This document shows, piece by piece, positions 51,302-61,035 of a stretch of DNA of 64,000 nt. The number at the start of each line of letters is the position of its first letter. The stretch's first letter is position 1. The notes under the pieces were generated by a model. That model ran no database searches and had not been told where the DNA came from. It saw only the letters and a program-made list of their open reading frames with translations. The position numbers and the translations under genes are program-made. Origin of the DNA: Psychrobacillus psychrotolerans (GTDB lineage: Bacteria; Bacillota; Bacilli; Bacillales_A; Planococcaceae); assembly GCF_900115805.1 (NCBI RefSeq), contig NZ_FOXU01000002.1:310001-374000 (forward strand), written 5' to 3'.

Positions 51302-52537
51302 ATGGATTACATTTATAACCAGCTATTAGAATTTAATATGGATATAACCTGGGCGGGTTATCTTTCACTAATTATTATGGTGCTATTTATACTGTTTGTC
51401 TGTATAATCGCTAATTTTATCAGTAAAAAAGTAGTTATCAGGGTCATCACTAAAATCGTACAAAACACAAAATTCCGATGGGATGATATGCTTTTGGAAC
51501 GAAAGGTTTTTCATAAGCTATCGCATATTGTTCCAGCGATTATTATTTATTTCTTTGCTTTCGCGTTCCCTGAATCCTTTCAAAATTTGATCCAAAAAGT
51601 TTCCATAGCATATTTAATAATTATGGGGTTAGTAATTATCAATAGTGCTTTAAATGCAATGAATGATATTTATCAAACCTATGAAGTATCTAGGACCAAA
51701 CCTATTAAAGGGTATATACAAGTTGTTAAAATTATTATCATAACTCTTGGGATTATTATGGTGATAGCTAACCTGATTGGAAAGAGCCCACTTCTTCTTC
51801 TGAGTGGTATTGGTGCTCTATCCGCCGTATTCATGTTGGTTTTTAGAGATTCATTATTAGGTCTCGTTGCTGGAATTCAATTGTCCACTAATGATATGGT
51901 CCAGGTTGGTGACTGGATTGAAATGCCGAAATACGGGGCAGATGGAGACATTATTGATATCTCCTTAAATACTGTAAAGGTCCAAAACTTTGATAAAACG
52001 ATTACGATGATTCCAAGCTATGCCCTAATATCCGATTCTTTTATAAATTGGCGAGGGATGCAAACCTCTGGAGGACGACGGATTAAGCGTTCGTTATTTA
52101 TTGATAAGAACAGTATTTCATTTTGTACGGAAGAAATGATTAATAACTTTAAAAATATCCACTATCTTTCAGACTATGTGACCCTTAGGGAAAGTGAAAT
52201 TGCTGAGTACAATACAAGAAATAAAATTAATCACAGTAATCGAGTGAATGGAAGAACTCTTACAAATATTGGTGTGTTTAGAGCATATATTAGCAACTAT
52301 CTTCGACATCATCCTGGAATCAATCAGGACATGACCTTAATGGTTAGACAGTTAGCTCCAACCGAGAACGGATTACCGCTAGAAATATATGCATTTACTA
52401 ACGACACACAGTGGGCTGTCTATGAAACGGTTCAAGCAGATATATTCGATCACCTTTTTGCCGTAGCCGCGGAATTTGGAATACAATTATTCCAGAACCC
52501 AACCGGGAATGATTTTAAAAAAATTGTTGATGTATGA
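51302..52537 (+). CDS. MscS-family mechanosensitive channel (YbdG-like)
   Basis: A 411-residue membrane protein. Five helices fill the first ~185 residues. The pore-lining helix and beta domain follow: LLSGIGALSAVFMLVFRDSLLGLVAGIQLS, then VGDWIEMPKYGADGDIIDISLNTVKVQNFDKTITMIPSYAL. The extra insertions in the C-terminal domain, such as WRGMQTSGGRRIKRS, match the YbdG miniconductance subtype, which protects against hypo-osmotic shock. ATG after GAGGTG. A terminator follows at 52559-52597. It pairs logically with the OpuA osmolyte importer further on, though not in an operon with it. Confidence 0.92.
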   Translation: MDYIYNQLLEFNMDITWAGYLSLIIMVLFILFVCIIANFISKKVVIRVITKIVQNTKFRWDDMLLERKVFHKLSHIVPAIIIYFFAFAFPESFQNLIQKVSIAYLIIMGLVIINSALNAMNDIYQTYEVSRTKPIKGYIQVVKIIIITLGIIMVIANLIGKSPLLLLSGIGALSAVFMLVFRDSLLGLVAGIQLSTNDMVQVGDWIEMPKYGADGDIIDISLNTVKVQNFDKTITMIPSYALISDSFINWRGMQTSGGRRIKRSLFIDKNSISFCTEEMINNFKNIHYLSDYVTLRESEIAEYNTRNKINHSNRVNGRTLTNIGVFRAYISNYLRHHPGINQDMTLMVRQLAPTENGLPLEIYAFTNDTQWAVYETVQADIFDHLFAVAAEFGIQLFQNPTGNDFKKIVDV

Positions 52538-52558
52538 GTTAATTAAGTTTATTAATTG

Positions 52559-52597
52559 AAAAAGGTATGGAAACTTTTACGTTTCTATACCTTTTTT
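52559..52597 (+). terminator. Terminator after the MscS-type gene
   Basis: A 16-bp stem with one mismatch (AAAAAGGTATGGAAAC at 52559-52574 and GTTTCTATACCTTTTT at 52581-52596), a 6-base loop and a T run, 22 bases after the stop codon. Confidence 0.88.
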
Positions 52598-52714
52598 GTT
52601 TTCCTGAGGTTTGGTAAAAGCACTCAGATTCCCAGTAAACGTTATATTCTTGACTACCAATGGAGTTTACTTTTTAATGAAGAGAAAAAAGGAAGCAGAG
52701 AAAGGAAAATTCAA

Positions 52715-53512
52715 ATGAAATTTATAACACCAATTTCCACCACTGCCCTTACCGTAATTTTACTTAGTGCTTGTTCCACTAGCGATGATGTAAATAAAAT
52801 GACGAATAATAGCAAAGAACAGATTTCGGAAGTACAGTCGGACAAAAACCTTCCACAGAATGACGAAACCAATCAAACTGAACAAACTATGACACAAGCA
52901 GAAGTATTAGATGCAGTAAAAACTGACTTGAAAACTGATCTAACTAAAATGCTGCCAAGTGAATTACCATTAGAAGAAGGAAAATATTTAACCGCAACGA
53001 CAAAATCAGATACAAACAATTATGAAGTTATTTTTTACGAAAGCGATGAGCCCATTGCTGTTAATCATGAAATGTTAGCAGATGATCAAATTATTGCTCG
53101 TCTTAAAGCACAAAAATATGAGAGCATACAGGAAGCAAATGAACAAGTAGGATTTGAAAACTTTAGTGAGTTTGGAGGACAACCAATTGATCTTGGGTTT
53201 GGCATTACCGGCTATCAGGATGCTGGCGCTGGCTCCATGTGGACAAGTTGGAATGAAGGTCGTTGGGCAATCGCTGCACACACACATACTTCAGAAGGTG
53301 AAAAAGGAGAAAAACTTGCAAAAGAAGCCACTGAGTTTTTAGAAACTCATACATTACCTATTCCGAAACCGAACGGATTTGCTCATATTGACGTGTATCA
53401 ATCAGATAATCGCATTATTTGGCAAAAGGAAAGTACAGTTTATATGATAGACGAAGTAAAGGATCCAATAATTGCTTTGGAGATTGCAACTCATATTGAA
53501 GAAAAAGAGTAA
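52715..53512 (+). CDS. Putative lipoprotein, unknown function
   Basis: A 265-residue lipoprotein. The open frame runs back to 52556, but that part overlaps the preceding terminator; AAAGGA upstream of the ATG at 52715 supports this start. The signal peptide ends in the lipobox LLSAC, with Cys20. A low-complexity, Asn/Asp/Gln-rich linker (about 21-60) is followed by a globular domain that has a GYQDAGAGSMWTSWNEGRW motif and a THIEEKE end. Proteins of this kind are common in Bacillales and are listed as hypothetical lipoproteins. The role is unknown. Confidence 0.75.
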   Translation: MKFITPISTTALTVILLSACSTSDDVNKMTNNSKEQISEVQSDKNLPQNDETNQTEQTMTQAEVLDAVKTDLKTDLTKMLPSELPLEEGKYLTATTKSDTNNYEVIFYESDEPIAVNHEMLADDQIIARLKAQKYESIQEANEQVGFENFSEFGGQPIDLGFGITGYQDAGAGSMWTSWNEGRWAIAAHTHTSEGEKGEKLAKEATEFLETHTLPIPKPNGFAHIDVYQSDNRIIWQKESTVYMIDEVKDPIIALEIATHIEEKE

Positions 53513-53573
53513 AGGAGTAAAAGATAGCAGGCTCTATTCAAATTCAGAACTGTTATAGAACCTGGTACTCCTT

Positions 53574-54323
53574 TTACTTAACTATCGATAAGAACTGTCT
53601 CGTTCTTTCCTCTTTTGGTTTCAGGAAGATCTCTTCTGATGTTCCTTGTTCCACTATTACTCCTTTGTCCATAAAAATAACTCGATCTGCGACGTCTTTT
53701 GCAAAGCTCATTTCATGTGTCACGATAATCATCGTCATTCCTTCTCGTGCCAAATCTTTTATCACCTGTAGAACTTCTTTTACAAGCTCAGGATCTAGTG
53801 CAGAAGTAGGCTCGTCATAGAGCATTACCATAGGGTTTAAGGCTAACGACCTTGCAATTGCTACCCTTTGCTGCTGTCCGCCTGACAACTGTGCTGGGTA
53901 GTAATCACATCTATCTCCAAGACCGACTTTTGTAAGTAGTGCCTTCGCTAATATTCTAGCTTCTTCTACTTTGGTTCCATGTATTATGATTGGCCCTTCC
54001 ATCACATTTTCAATGGCCGTTTTATGGGGAAATAGATTGAACGATTGAAATACAAACCCGGTTCTCTTCCTTAGTTCTCTAATTTCTTTTTTTCGTTTAC
54101 TATTTGCTTTGCCGCCTGTAACTACTTGGAATTCACCAATACGAATAACACCCTCCGTTGGCTCTTCTAAGAAATTTAGACAGCGTAGTAGGGTTGATTT
54201 CCCTGAACCGCTTGGTCCCATAATAACAACCACTTCACTTTTAGTAATTGTTAAATCTATTCCTTTCAATACCTCATTCGTACCGAAGCTTTTTCTCAAA
54301 TTATTAACTTGAATGATACTCAT
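53574..54323 (-). CDS. Polar amino-acid ABC transporter ATP-binding protein
   Basis: A 249-residue ATPase from the ATG at 54323 (AGGAG six bases upstream; an ATG two codons earlier is in frame). Walker A is [12 protein letters not shown], the Q loop is [18 protein letters not shown], the signature is [16 protein letters not shown], Walker B is [13 protein letters not shown], and the switch His is in IVTHEMSF. The closest class is the GlnQ/ArtM-type (PAAT family). It energises the permease and binding protein upstream in the same operon. Confidence 0.94.
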   Translation of the reverse strand: MSIIQVNNLRKSFGTNEVLKGIDLTITKSEVVVIMGPSGSGKSTLLRCLNFLEEPTEGVIRIGEFQVVTGGKANSKRKKEIRELRKRTGFVFQSFNLFPHKTAIENVMEGPIIIHGTKVEEARILAKALLTKVGLGDRCDYYPAQLSGGQQQRVAIARSLALNPMVMLYDEPTSALDPELVKEVLQVIKDLAREGMTMIIVTHEMSFAKDVADRVIFMDKGVIVEQGTSEEIFLKPKEERTRQFLSIVK

Positions 54324-54363
54324 GAACATCTCCTATCATTCGTATTTAAAATGCTGCACGTAC

Positions 54364-55020
54364 TTAGCGAACCAAGTATTTTGATGTACGAACTTCTAGT
54401 TTATCTAAAATAGTTGTGAAGAAAGTTATTAATATCCAATAAATAGCCGCAGCTAGTAAATAGATGGTGAGTGGTTCAAATGTTTTTGCGATGATTAAAC
54501 TCGACATTTGCAGTAGTTCAGTTACCGTTATAACGGAGACTAGAGAGGTATCCTTGATAAGCACAATAAATGTGTTAGATAAGGTAGGAATAGCTATTCG
54601 AAGGCTTTGCGGAAGAATAATTCTCCTTAATGCTTGCGAATACGTCATTCCCATGGATAATGATGCTTCCATTTGACCATTGTCCACAGCAAGAATTGCT
54701 GCCCTAAAGGACTCTGAAAGGTAAGCCCCAGCATTTAAGCTTAATGCCACTACTCCTGAAGATATTGGGTCTAGCGAAATACCAATCTGCGGCAACCCAT
54801 AGTAAATGACAAAAATCTGAACAAGAAGAGGAGTTCCACGGATAATCGAAACATACGCTGTGGCAATTCCGTTTAATATTCTTACTTTTAGGATTCTTAC
54901 AATTGCAGCAAAAAATCCAAGAACGAGCGCTATTATGATGGATATCGCTGCCAGTAAAATAGTCATTAAAGTTGCCTTAAGCAAAGATGGCAATGAATCA
55001 ATAATTATCGTAACATCCAT
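54364..55020 (-). CDS. Polar amino-acid ABC transporter permease
   Basis: A 218-residue permease with five predicted helices. The HisM-type EAA loop is DNGQMEASLSMGMTYSQALRRIILPQSLRIAIPTLSNTFIVLIKDTSL, typical of the PAAT family, and an early SIIRGTPLLVQIFVIYYGLPQ motif is present. It lies between the dehydrogenase and ATPase genes, so the unit is binding protein, dehydrogenase, permease, ATPase. Confidence 0.93.
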   Translation of the reverse strand: MDVTIIIDSLPSLLKATLMTILLAAISIIIALVLGFFAAIVRILKVRILNGIATAYVSIIRGTPLLVQIFVIYYGLPQIGISLDPISSGVVALSLNAGAYLSESFRAAILAVDNGQMEASLSMGMTYSQALRRIILPQSLRIAIPTLSNTFIVLIKDTSLVSVITVTELLQMSSLIIAKTFEPLTIYLLAAAIYWILITFFTTILDKLEVRTSKYLVR

Positions 55021-55062
55021 ACATCAACCTCCTTTCCGACGAATTACAAGGTTGATAATCAC

Positions 55063-56217
55063 TTAGAGTAAAATATCTTCTTTAAAATCTATTTGAATTC
55101 CAAGATTGTTCAGCTCCTCCATAAATGGTTGGAACCTTTCCTTAACGATTAAGCTCTCTATTGGTACAACACCTGTCTCTATGATTTTTTTACAAGCAAT
55201 CCATTTCGCCATGATCGCTGCAGGGATTGCCGTAGTTTTAGCCATAGAGGTAATCTTTCGTTCATGATCGTATAAGTCGACCATTTCCCATGTAAATTTA
55301 GTTGGCTTTCCATCCTTAACTCCACTAACTTCCACTCGGAGCACTGTCACATCTTCATGAGAGGCACCTAGCATTTTAGGTGCCAAGATTCGCTCTGCAA
55401 ATGCTCGTGGCGTGATTGTAACTCCTGCTACTGTAATAGGAATATTATCAAGAAATCCTAATTCTCCTAATACATTCATCTTGTCCCAGTGCCCAGGGTA
55501 TCTAACTGTTTTTTCATATAGGTTTTTCACTTTATCCTTTAGAATATAAGCTGTGCTATGCGCATCCGTAATAACAGCTTCACAGTCACCTACGGGTTGA
55601 GGGAATGTCATCTTTTCTAATCCTGATAAAGGAGATAGTTCTACAAGTTGTCCGTTTTCCACTGCAATAGCCGGTTTTGTATAAAGGCCTAGCACACTCT
55701 CTAATCGAAAAACAACCTGGTACCATAATGGAGGAACTGGATGTCTCGGAATCCCCCCACAAATCATAATCGCTTCCTCTGCTTCCTCTAGCATCTCAAT
55801 TCCTTGTGCTGCCAAAAAGTTCGTAATTCCAGGAGCTACTCCACAGCCTGGTACGATAATTACCCCTGCATCCATTGCCGCCTCATGTAATTCTATTTTT
55901 TCATTGAACATAGATCCTACTAAATCTACTAAATGACATTTCGATTCTATTGCTGCTTTTATAGCTACGAGACTCAAAGAATGAGGAAGACATGCAACAG
56001 CCACATCTGCATACTTTAATACTTCAGCTATGTCTTCTTTTGTTTCTAATGAAGCAACTTTTCCCTCAACTTTATGACTATTTGAGATTTCTAAACATTT
56101 ATCTATACTCTCTTGCCTAACATCAACAGCAGTAATTAGATCTATATCAGTAAAATTGGCAAGTTCACTTACGACCGTTGTCCCGATCATCCCTGTTCCT
56201 AAAACTACGATATGCAA
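55063..56217 (-). CDS. Saccharopine dehydrogenase-family protein, lysine 6-dehydrogenase-like
   Basis: A 384-residue cytosolic enzyme. The Rossmann motif is VVLGTGMIGTTVVSEL; the middle has HLVDLVGSM and AGVIIVPGCGVAPGITNFLA, and the C-terminal catalytic domain has GGIPRHPVPPLWYQVVFRLESVLGLYTKPA. This pattern and the length match L-lysine 6-dehydrogenase of Geobacillus stearothermophilus as I remember it (385 residues). It sits in the middle of a polar amino-acid ABC operon, so the imported substrate is probably lysine or a related basic amino acid; this is inference. Confidence 0.82.
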   Translation of the reverse strand: MHIVVLGTGMIGTTVVSELANFTDIDLITAVDVRQESIDKCLEISNSHKVEGKVASLETKEDIAEVLKYADVAVACLPHSLSLVAIKAAIESKCHLVDLVGSMFNEKIELHEAAMDAGVIIVPGCGVAPGITNFLAAQGIEMLEEAEEAIMICGGIPRHPVPPLWYQVVFRLESVLGLYTKPAIAVENGQLVELSPLSGLEKMTFPQPVGDCEAVITDAHSTAYILKDKVKNLYEKTVRYPGHWDKMNVLGELGFLDNIPITVAGVTITPRAFAERILAPKMLGASHEDVTVLRVEVSGVKDGKPTKFTWEMVDLYDHERKITSMAKTTAIPAAIMAKWIACKKIIETGVVPIESLIVKERFQPFMEELNNLGIQIDFKEDILL

Positions 56218-56256
56218 GGTTTTCTTTCCTCCTTATCATGTTTGTACTTTTGTTAT

Positions 56257-57039
56257 TTATTGTTCAACAGGATCGGAACCAAACCACTTTTTATATATTT
56301 CCTTATACGTCCCATCCTCTTTCATCTCACTTAGAGCCTCATTCACCTTCTCAACAAAATCTTCATTACCTTTATTGACTGCCATTCCAACTTCGTCCAC
56401 TTTGAGAATATCGCTCGCAACTTTGATCGGCAGATTATTTTCTTTGATGTTATAGCTCACTAGCAGTTGGTCATTAATAATGACATCTAATCTTTCATTT
56501 TTAAGATCCTCTAAATAATCGCTAAACGCTTTATATAGCTTGACGTCTGCACCTTCTACACTATTTGCAATTTCTTCAAACGTAGTTCCCCCACCTACAC
56601 CAACTTTTTTACCTTTAATATCTTCTAGTTTACTAATATCGTTTGTTTCTTCACGAGTGATTAACACCGAGCCTGTTATAACATATGGATCAGTAAAATC
56701 TACACTTTTTTTCCTTTCCTCTGTTACAGTCATCTGCCCAATGATAATATCGAACTTATCTGCCTTTAAACCACCTATTAAGCCTTCCCATTTTGAAGTT
56801 ACAAAGTTAGCTTTCACGCCTAATCTTTTCGCAATTTCATTTGAAATGTCTACATCAAAACCTGTTAGTTCGCCATTGTCATCTAAATAGTTAAATGGTG
56901 GATACGTACCCTCAAATGCCACATTCAGCACTTCGTCTTTTTCCATTCGATCTAGTACCTTTCCTCCCCCAAACCCACACCCCGCAACAATACTCATGAC
57001 TATTAAAGTAATGATGCTCAAAATTAGTTTCTTTTTCAA
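56257..57039 (-). CDS. Polar amino-acid-binding lipoprotein
   Basis: A 260-residue lipoprotein from the TTG at 57039, seven bases after AAAGGGGG; the open frame to 57117 has no signal. The lipobox VAGC places the lipid on Cys21. The SBP_bac_3 domain shows VAFEGTYPPFNYLDDNGELTGFDVDI, then KWEGLIGGLKADKFDIIIGQMTVTEERKKSVDFTDPY. It delivers an amino acid to the permease. The operon order is binding protein, dehydrogenase, permease, ATPase. Confidence 0.93.
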   Translation of the reverse strand: MKKKLILSIITLIVMSIVAGCGFGGGKVLDRMEKDEVLNVAFEGTYPPFNYLDDNGELTGFDVDISNEIAKRLGVKANFVTSKWEGLIGGLKADKFDIIIGQMTVTEERKKSVDFTDPYVITGSVLITREETNDISKLEDIKGKKVGVGGGTTFEEIANSVEGADVKLYKAFSDYLEDLKNERLDVIINDQLLVSYNIKENNLPIKVASDILKVDEVGMAVNKGNEDFVEKVNEALSEMKEDGTYKEIYKKWFGSDPVEQ

Positions 57040-57180
57040 TGCTTGTCCCCCTTTATAATGTAAAACATTGTGAAATCGCCCAAATTCATTTTGGAAAACC
57101 AACTCCCTTTCAAACAATGTATTCTTTAGGACTGGCTTTTATAATCAGATAATCTAATAAATCAACATCGCTCAAAAAAC

Positions 57181-57223
57181 AAAATCCCGTAGGAACAAGT
57201 ATTACTCGTTCCTACGGGATTTT
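57181..57223 (-). terminator. Terminator of the ascorbate-type PTS operon
   Basis: A 16-bp perfect inverted repeat (AAAATCCCGTAGGAAC at 57181-57196 and GTTCCTACGGGATTTT at 57208-57223) lies between the PTS operon end and the ABC operon start. A second, weaker hairpin with two wobble pairs is at about 57293-57328, nearer the PTS stop. Confidence 0.85.
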
Positions 57224-57361
57224 ATGTGTTTGAATTGTATTTAGAAAAATAGTTTAGAGTCTTACTCGAATGTGGTTGACTCCCAATACAGATAAACAGC
57301 CATAGACTCCTGTCGTCCATGACTGTTTTACTTTTATATGTGTAAATTTATTAGTCTATTA

Positions 57362-58624
57362 CTAACTAAATAGATTAATAATATAACCAATGATAATACC
57401 TACTACACCGAAATCAGAATCACCAAACGTTGTGCCTTCAAATCCTAGCGAACCAAGGACTGGTAATAACATTGCTGGTAGGAAACTGATTAAGATCCCT
57501 TGTACAAAAGCACCAATTATAGCACCTCTACGTCCACCTACTGCATTACCGAATACTCCAGCGGCTGCTCCACAGAAAAAGTGAGGAACAAGTCCTGGTA
57601 CGATTACTGCCAATCCAGCGAGTGGAAGTAAAAACATACTTAGTAATCCAGCTACGAAACTTGATAAGAACCCAATAATAACTGCATTAGGTGCAAATGG
57701 GAACACGATTGGTACATCTAGTGCAGGTTTTGCATTTGGAACAATTTTGTCTGCAATCCCTTTAAATGCGGGAACAATTTCAGCGATCAACATACGAACA
57801 CCAGCTAAGATGATGAACACCCCAGCAGCAAAAGTAATGGCCTGAAGTAATGAGAATACTAAGAAGTTTGTACCATCACTAAGGTTTTCCTCTATGTAAG
57901 TCGGCCCAACAAATAATGAAACTACAAAGAACATAATAGTCATTGTTAACGCTAATGCTACGGATGAATCACGTAAGAAACCAAGTGATTTTGGCACTTT
58001 AACCTCTTCTGTTGATTTCGTTTTATCTCCTGTCAGTTTAGCAACTTTAGCAGCAACGAAATAACCGAAAGAACCAAAATGTCCTACAGCAATATCATCT
58101 GAACCCGTAATCTCTCTTACCGTAGGTTGTAGCATTGCAGGTAGTAGAACCATCAATCCACCTAAAATTAGAGACCCAAGAATTACAAGAGGAACACTCC
58201 CCATCCCTGATGTGGAAAGCACAGCAGCAAGTAAACAAGCCATGAACATAGTGTGATGTCCTGTTAAAAAGATATATTTGAACTTTGTATATCGTGCTAA
58301 GACGATATTCACTATCATACCTATTAACATAATCATAGCGGTCTCCGTACCAAAAGCATTTTGTGATAACGCCACAATTGCTTCATTGTTTGGAATAACG
58401 CCTTCAATATTAAATGCTTTTTCGAACATTTCTCCGAAGATAGTAAGAGAACCCGTTAATACTGTCGCACCTGCATTAAGAATAATGAAGCCCATAATCG
58501 TTTTTAATGTACCGGAAACAACATCGGTAATGGCTTTCTTCTGCAAAAGTAAGCCAAACAAAGCGAACAACCCTACCAATATAGCTGGAGTACCTAAAAT
58601 ATCCTTCATGATAAAATCAAACAT
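57362..58624 (-). CDS. PTS EIIC component, ascorbate type (UlaA/SgaT family)
   Basis: A 420-residue membrane permease with about 11 hydrophobic segments, of the EIIC family of ascorbate-galactitol type. Marks include the N-terminal ILVGLFALFGLLLQKK, GFIILNAGATVLTGSL, LFTGHHTMFMAC-like FLTGHHTMFMACL and the HFGSFGYFVAAK motif. It imports and phosphorylates its sugar with EIIB (58626-58901) and an EIIA. Genes for ascorbate catabolism (ulaG, ulaD-F) are absent from the neighbourhood, so the substrate is open. Confidence 0.9.
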   Translation of the reverse strand: MFDFIMKDILGTPAILVGLFALFGLLLQKKAITDVVSGTLKTIMGFIILNAGATVLTGSLTIFGEMFEKAFNIEGVIPNNEAIVALSQNAFGTETAMIMLIGMIVNIVLARYTKFKYIFLTGHHTMFMACLLAAVLSTSGMGSVPLVILGSLILGGLMVLLPAMLQPTVREITGSDDIAVGHFGSFGYFVAAKVAKLTGDKTKSTEEVKVPKSLGFLRDSSVALALTMTIMFFVVSLFVGPTYIEENLSDGTNFLVFSLLQAITFAAGVFIILAGVRMLIAEIVPAFKGIADKIVPNAKPALDVPIVFPFAPNAVIIGFLSSFVAGLLSMFLLPLAGLAVIVPGLVPHFFCGAAAGVFGNAVGGRRGAIIGAFVQGILISFLPAMLLPVLGSLGFEGTTFGDSDFGVVGIIIGYIINLFS

Positions 58625-58625
58625 A

Positions 58626-58901
58626 CTATTTTTCCCCCACGATATGAGTAGTTAACGCTTTCTGAATTTCATCTGCACTGACCATATTGACAATACTAAT
58701 CGTTTTTTTGTTGCCATCTTGCAATTGCTCCATAATTTCAGGAGTACCAATAAAGTAATCAGCTACTTCTGTCTTTGCACTAGCCAAATCCATATTCTTG
58801 CATTCTCCGTCTATATTCAATACTTTTAGTGCCTTATTTACATTCATCGACAATATAAAACTCGTACCTAAACCGTTCCCACATACTGCTAAAATTTTCA
58901 T
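58626..58901 (-). CDS. PTS EIIB component, ascorbate type
   Basis: A 91-residue cytosolic EIIB protein. The phosphocysteine loop is VCGNGLGTSF, with Cys7 as the phosphorylation site. It passes phosphate from EIIA to the sugar bound by EIIC. It ends one base before the EIIC gene. Similar to UlaB/SgaB. Confidence 0.9.
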   Translation of the reverse strand: MKILAVCGNGLGTSFILSMNVNKALKVLNIDGECKNMDLASAKTEVADYFIGTPEIMEQLQDGNKKTISIVNMVSADEIQKALTTHIVGEK

Positions 58902-58956
58902 TTTTACTTCCTCCTATTAATAGTTAGTTTCGATTGTATTTTTCATTTTTGTAAGC

Positions 58957-61005
58957 TTATAGTTCAGAAAACTCTACAACTAAGTTTAGAATATCTTCTT
59001 TTTTCTCAGCCTTCTTTAAAAGTTCTAGTTTTTCAGGATCACTCAACAAGGTAGTTAATTGAGCCAATGCTTTTAAATGTGTTTGGTTATCAATAGCAGC
59101 TAAACAAATGAATATTTCTACTTTGTTTTGCTCTTCCCCTAACAAGTAAGTTGGTTCTGATAATTTCAACAAGCTCATGCCTAATTTCTTCACACCGAAT
59201 TCTGGGCGTGCATGCGGTATCGCGACTTGTTCACCGATAATAATATACGGTCCCATTGTCACTACGTTCTCAATCATGACATCTACATACTGATTTGTAA
59301 TGGAATCATTTAATAACAGTGGTTCCGCTACGGCCTTGATTGCATCTTTCCAATCTCTTATTTCATCTATAAATTGGATATTCTCTTCGATTAATAAATC
59401 CTTTAACACTGGTTGTTTCCTCCCTATATTCAAGTAATCATTTTTAAACAAAGCCTGTTGTAATGCGTTTTTTAGCAGCTCAGGTTGTTTAATATCCGCG
59501 TACTGACGAATAATCTTTATTAATTCATCTGAGGTTGGATTATGGTATGACTGTTGGAGCGTGAGTCCTTCTACTGTTTGTATTAGTTCCTTCTTTTCCA
59601 TTTCACTCATAATTGGTCTAATGATAAATAACGGCTTTTTTGTTTCAAGTACCACAGTGGAAAATACAAGATCGTACTCCGTATCTGCAAGATGTTGAAA
59701 ATCATAGGATGAAAACGATGAAGTCCATTTAAACTGTGGAAAAAGTGACTTTAATTGGTTTTCCAGCATTAAACTTGAACTAATACCATTTGGACAAACG
59801 ATTAAAGCTCTAAACAACTTTAGTGAGCTGTCACTATCCATTTTAAGCAATCCACCAAAATGAAGGGTTAGAAATCCTACCTCATCTTCTGGTACCTTAA
59901 TGTTTAACATTTGCTCAATTGGCTTGAGTACTTCTTTTACGACGATAAACAAGTCTCGATGCTCTTCCTTAATATCATTAAGTAATACATTTGTAATTGG
60001 TATTTTAAAGAGCATCCGGTAGTAGGCAGGCTTAAAATGTAAATACAACGTTTCCATTGCTTTGTTTCTATCTAATAATTGGATACATGCATAACGTTCA
60101 AAATTAACAATAATTTGTTCTGTAATCGCAAATAGTGCATCCGTTCTAACAGGGCTAACCTCCCCTTGGCAAATGCCAAGCAGTTGAATTGTCAAAAAGG
60201 CAACTTCTTCCCGATTAGTTGTATATCCCAAGCGCCGCTGTATCAATGTAGATACTAGAAAAGCTTGTTGATTTTCTAAAAAACTCACTGTATCTGGATA
60301 GATTTGCACCCGTTTATGTTGTTGTTGACGAATATGAACCATTTGAAGTAAGTAGATAAATTCATCCAATCTATCTTCCGTGAATGCAAATGAATACTGC
60401 TGTTCAAAATCCTTCAAAACTTGTTGGTAGTTATCGTACTGATTCTGTAATTGTTGCTGCTGAAATATAAATGTGAACTTTTCATGAGCATATGATTTAA
60501 TCTTCAATGTAGAAATTGCTTTGAGCATTAAGTTTCGCTTATCTTCTTCTGTCCCTTTTAAATGGTATCCATGTACACGCGAATAGCGCACTTCTACACG
60601 GAAATCAGCACAAAAATTATTAACTCGCTTCACATCTGAACTGACGGTATTTTTACTAACGCCAAACAAGTGTTGAAAGTGAAAATTGGAGAGAGGTTCA
60701 TGTCGGATAAAGGTATATAACAAGAATATAATTACACGCTCTTCCTGCTCAAAAGAAAATTGATTTGCTACAAAGCCTGCTCCATTTTCCTTCCAGTAAT
60801 CGATTACTTCTTGCCCTATTATGATTCGGTCACCCGAAATGTTAATGGGCGTTACCCCTACTTTATATAAGAAGCTATTAACTTTTTCTACATCATATTG
60901 AAACTGATGTTCAGTTAGGTTTATCTTGTCCATAAAAGAGGTTAGTTGCGTCGGTTGCAATTTCATCAATTGATAAAAAGTATTCAGACTTCGTTTTTCC
61001 AACAT
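58957..61005 (-). CDS. PRD-containing transcriptional regulator with fused EIIB and EIIA domains (BglG/MtlR/LicR-like)
   Basis: A 682-residue regulator from the ATG at 61005, six bases after GGGGGAG; the frame is open to 61062. N-terminal helix-turn-helix segments (residues ~1-165) are followed by two PRDs (about 170-400), an EIIB-like domain with CPNGISSSLMLENQL (near 410-425), and a C-terminal EIIA domain of the mannitol/fructose type with its active His in AIPHARPEFG (near 600). It probably activates the adjacent PTS genes in response to phosphorylation. Since no separate EIIA gene is present, its EIIA domain might serve the transporter. Confidence 0.9.
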   Translation of the reverse strand: MLEKRSLNTFYQLMKLQPTQLTSFMDKINLTEHQFQYDVEKVNSFLYKVGVTPINISGDRIIIGQEVIDYWKENGAGFVANQFSFEQEERVIIFLLYTFIRHEPLSNFHFQHLFGVSKNTVSSDVKRVNNFCADFRVEVRYSRVHGYHLKGTEEDKRNLMLKAISTLKIKSYAHEKFTFIFQQQQLQNQYDNYQQVLKDFEQQYSFAFTEDRLDEFIYLLQMVHIRQQQHKRVQIYPDTVSFLENQQAFLVSTLIQRRLGYTTNREEVAFLTIQLLGICQGEVSPVRTDALFAITEQIIVNFERYACIQLLDRNKAMETLYLHFKPAYYRMLFKIPITNVLLNDIKEEHRDLFIVVKEVLKPIEQMLNIKVPEDEVGFLTLHFGGLLKMDSDSSLKLFRALIVCPNGISSSLMLENQLKSLFPQFKWTSSFSSYDFQHLADTEYDLVFSTVVLETKKPLFIIRPIMSEMEKKELIQTVEGLTLQQSYHNPTSDELIKIIRQYADIKQPELLKNALQQALFKNDYLNIGRKQPVLKDLLIEENIQFIDEIRDWKDAIKAVAEPLLLNDSITNQYVDVMIENVVTMGPYIIIGEQVAIPHARPEFGVKKLGMSLLKLSEPTYLLGEEQNKVEIFICLAAIDNQTHLKALAQLTTLLSDPEKLELLKKAEKKEDILNLVVEFSEL

Positions 61006-61035
61006 CCCTAGCTCCCCCTTAATATAAATTATAAC

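Noticed and set aside
52556-52714. N-terminal extension of the lipoprotein frame
   Set aside because: It includes the MscS-gene terminator hairpin; the lipoprotein signal peptide begins at 52715.
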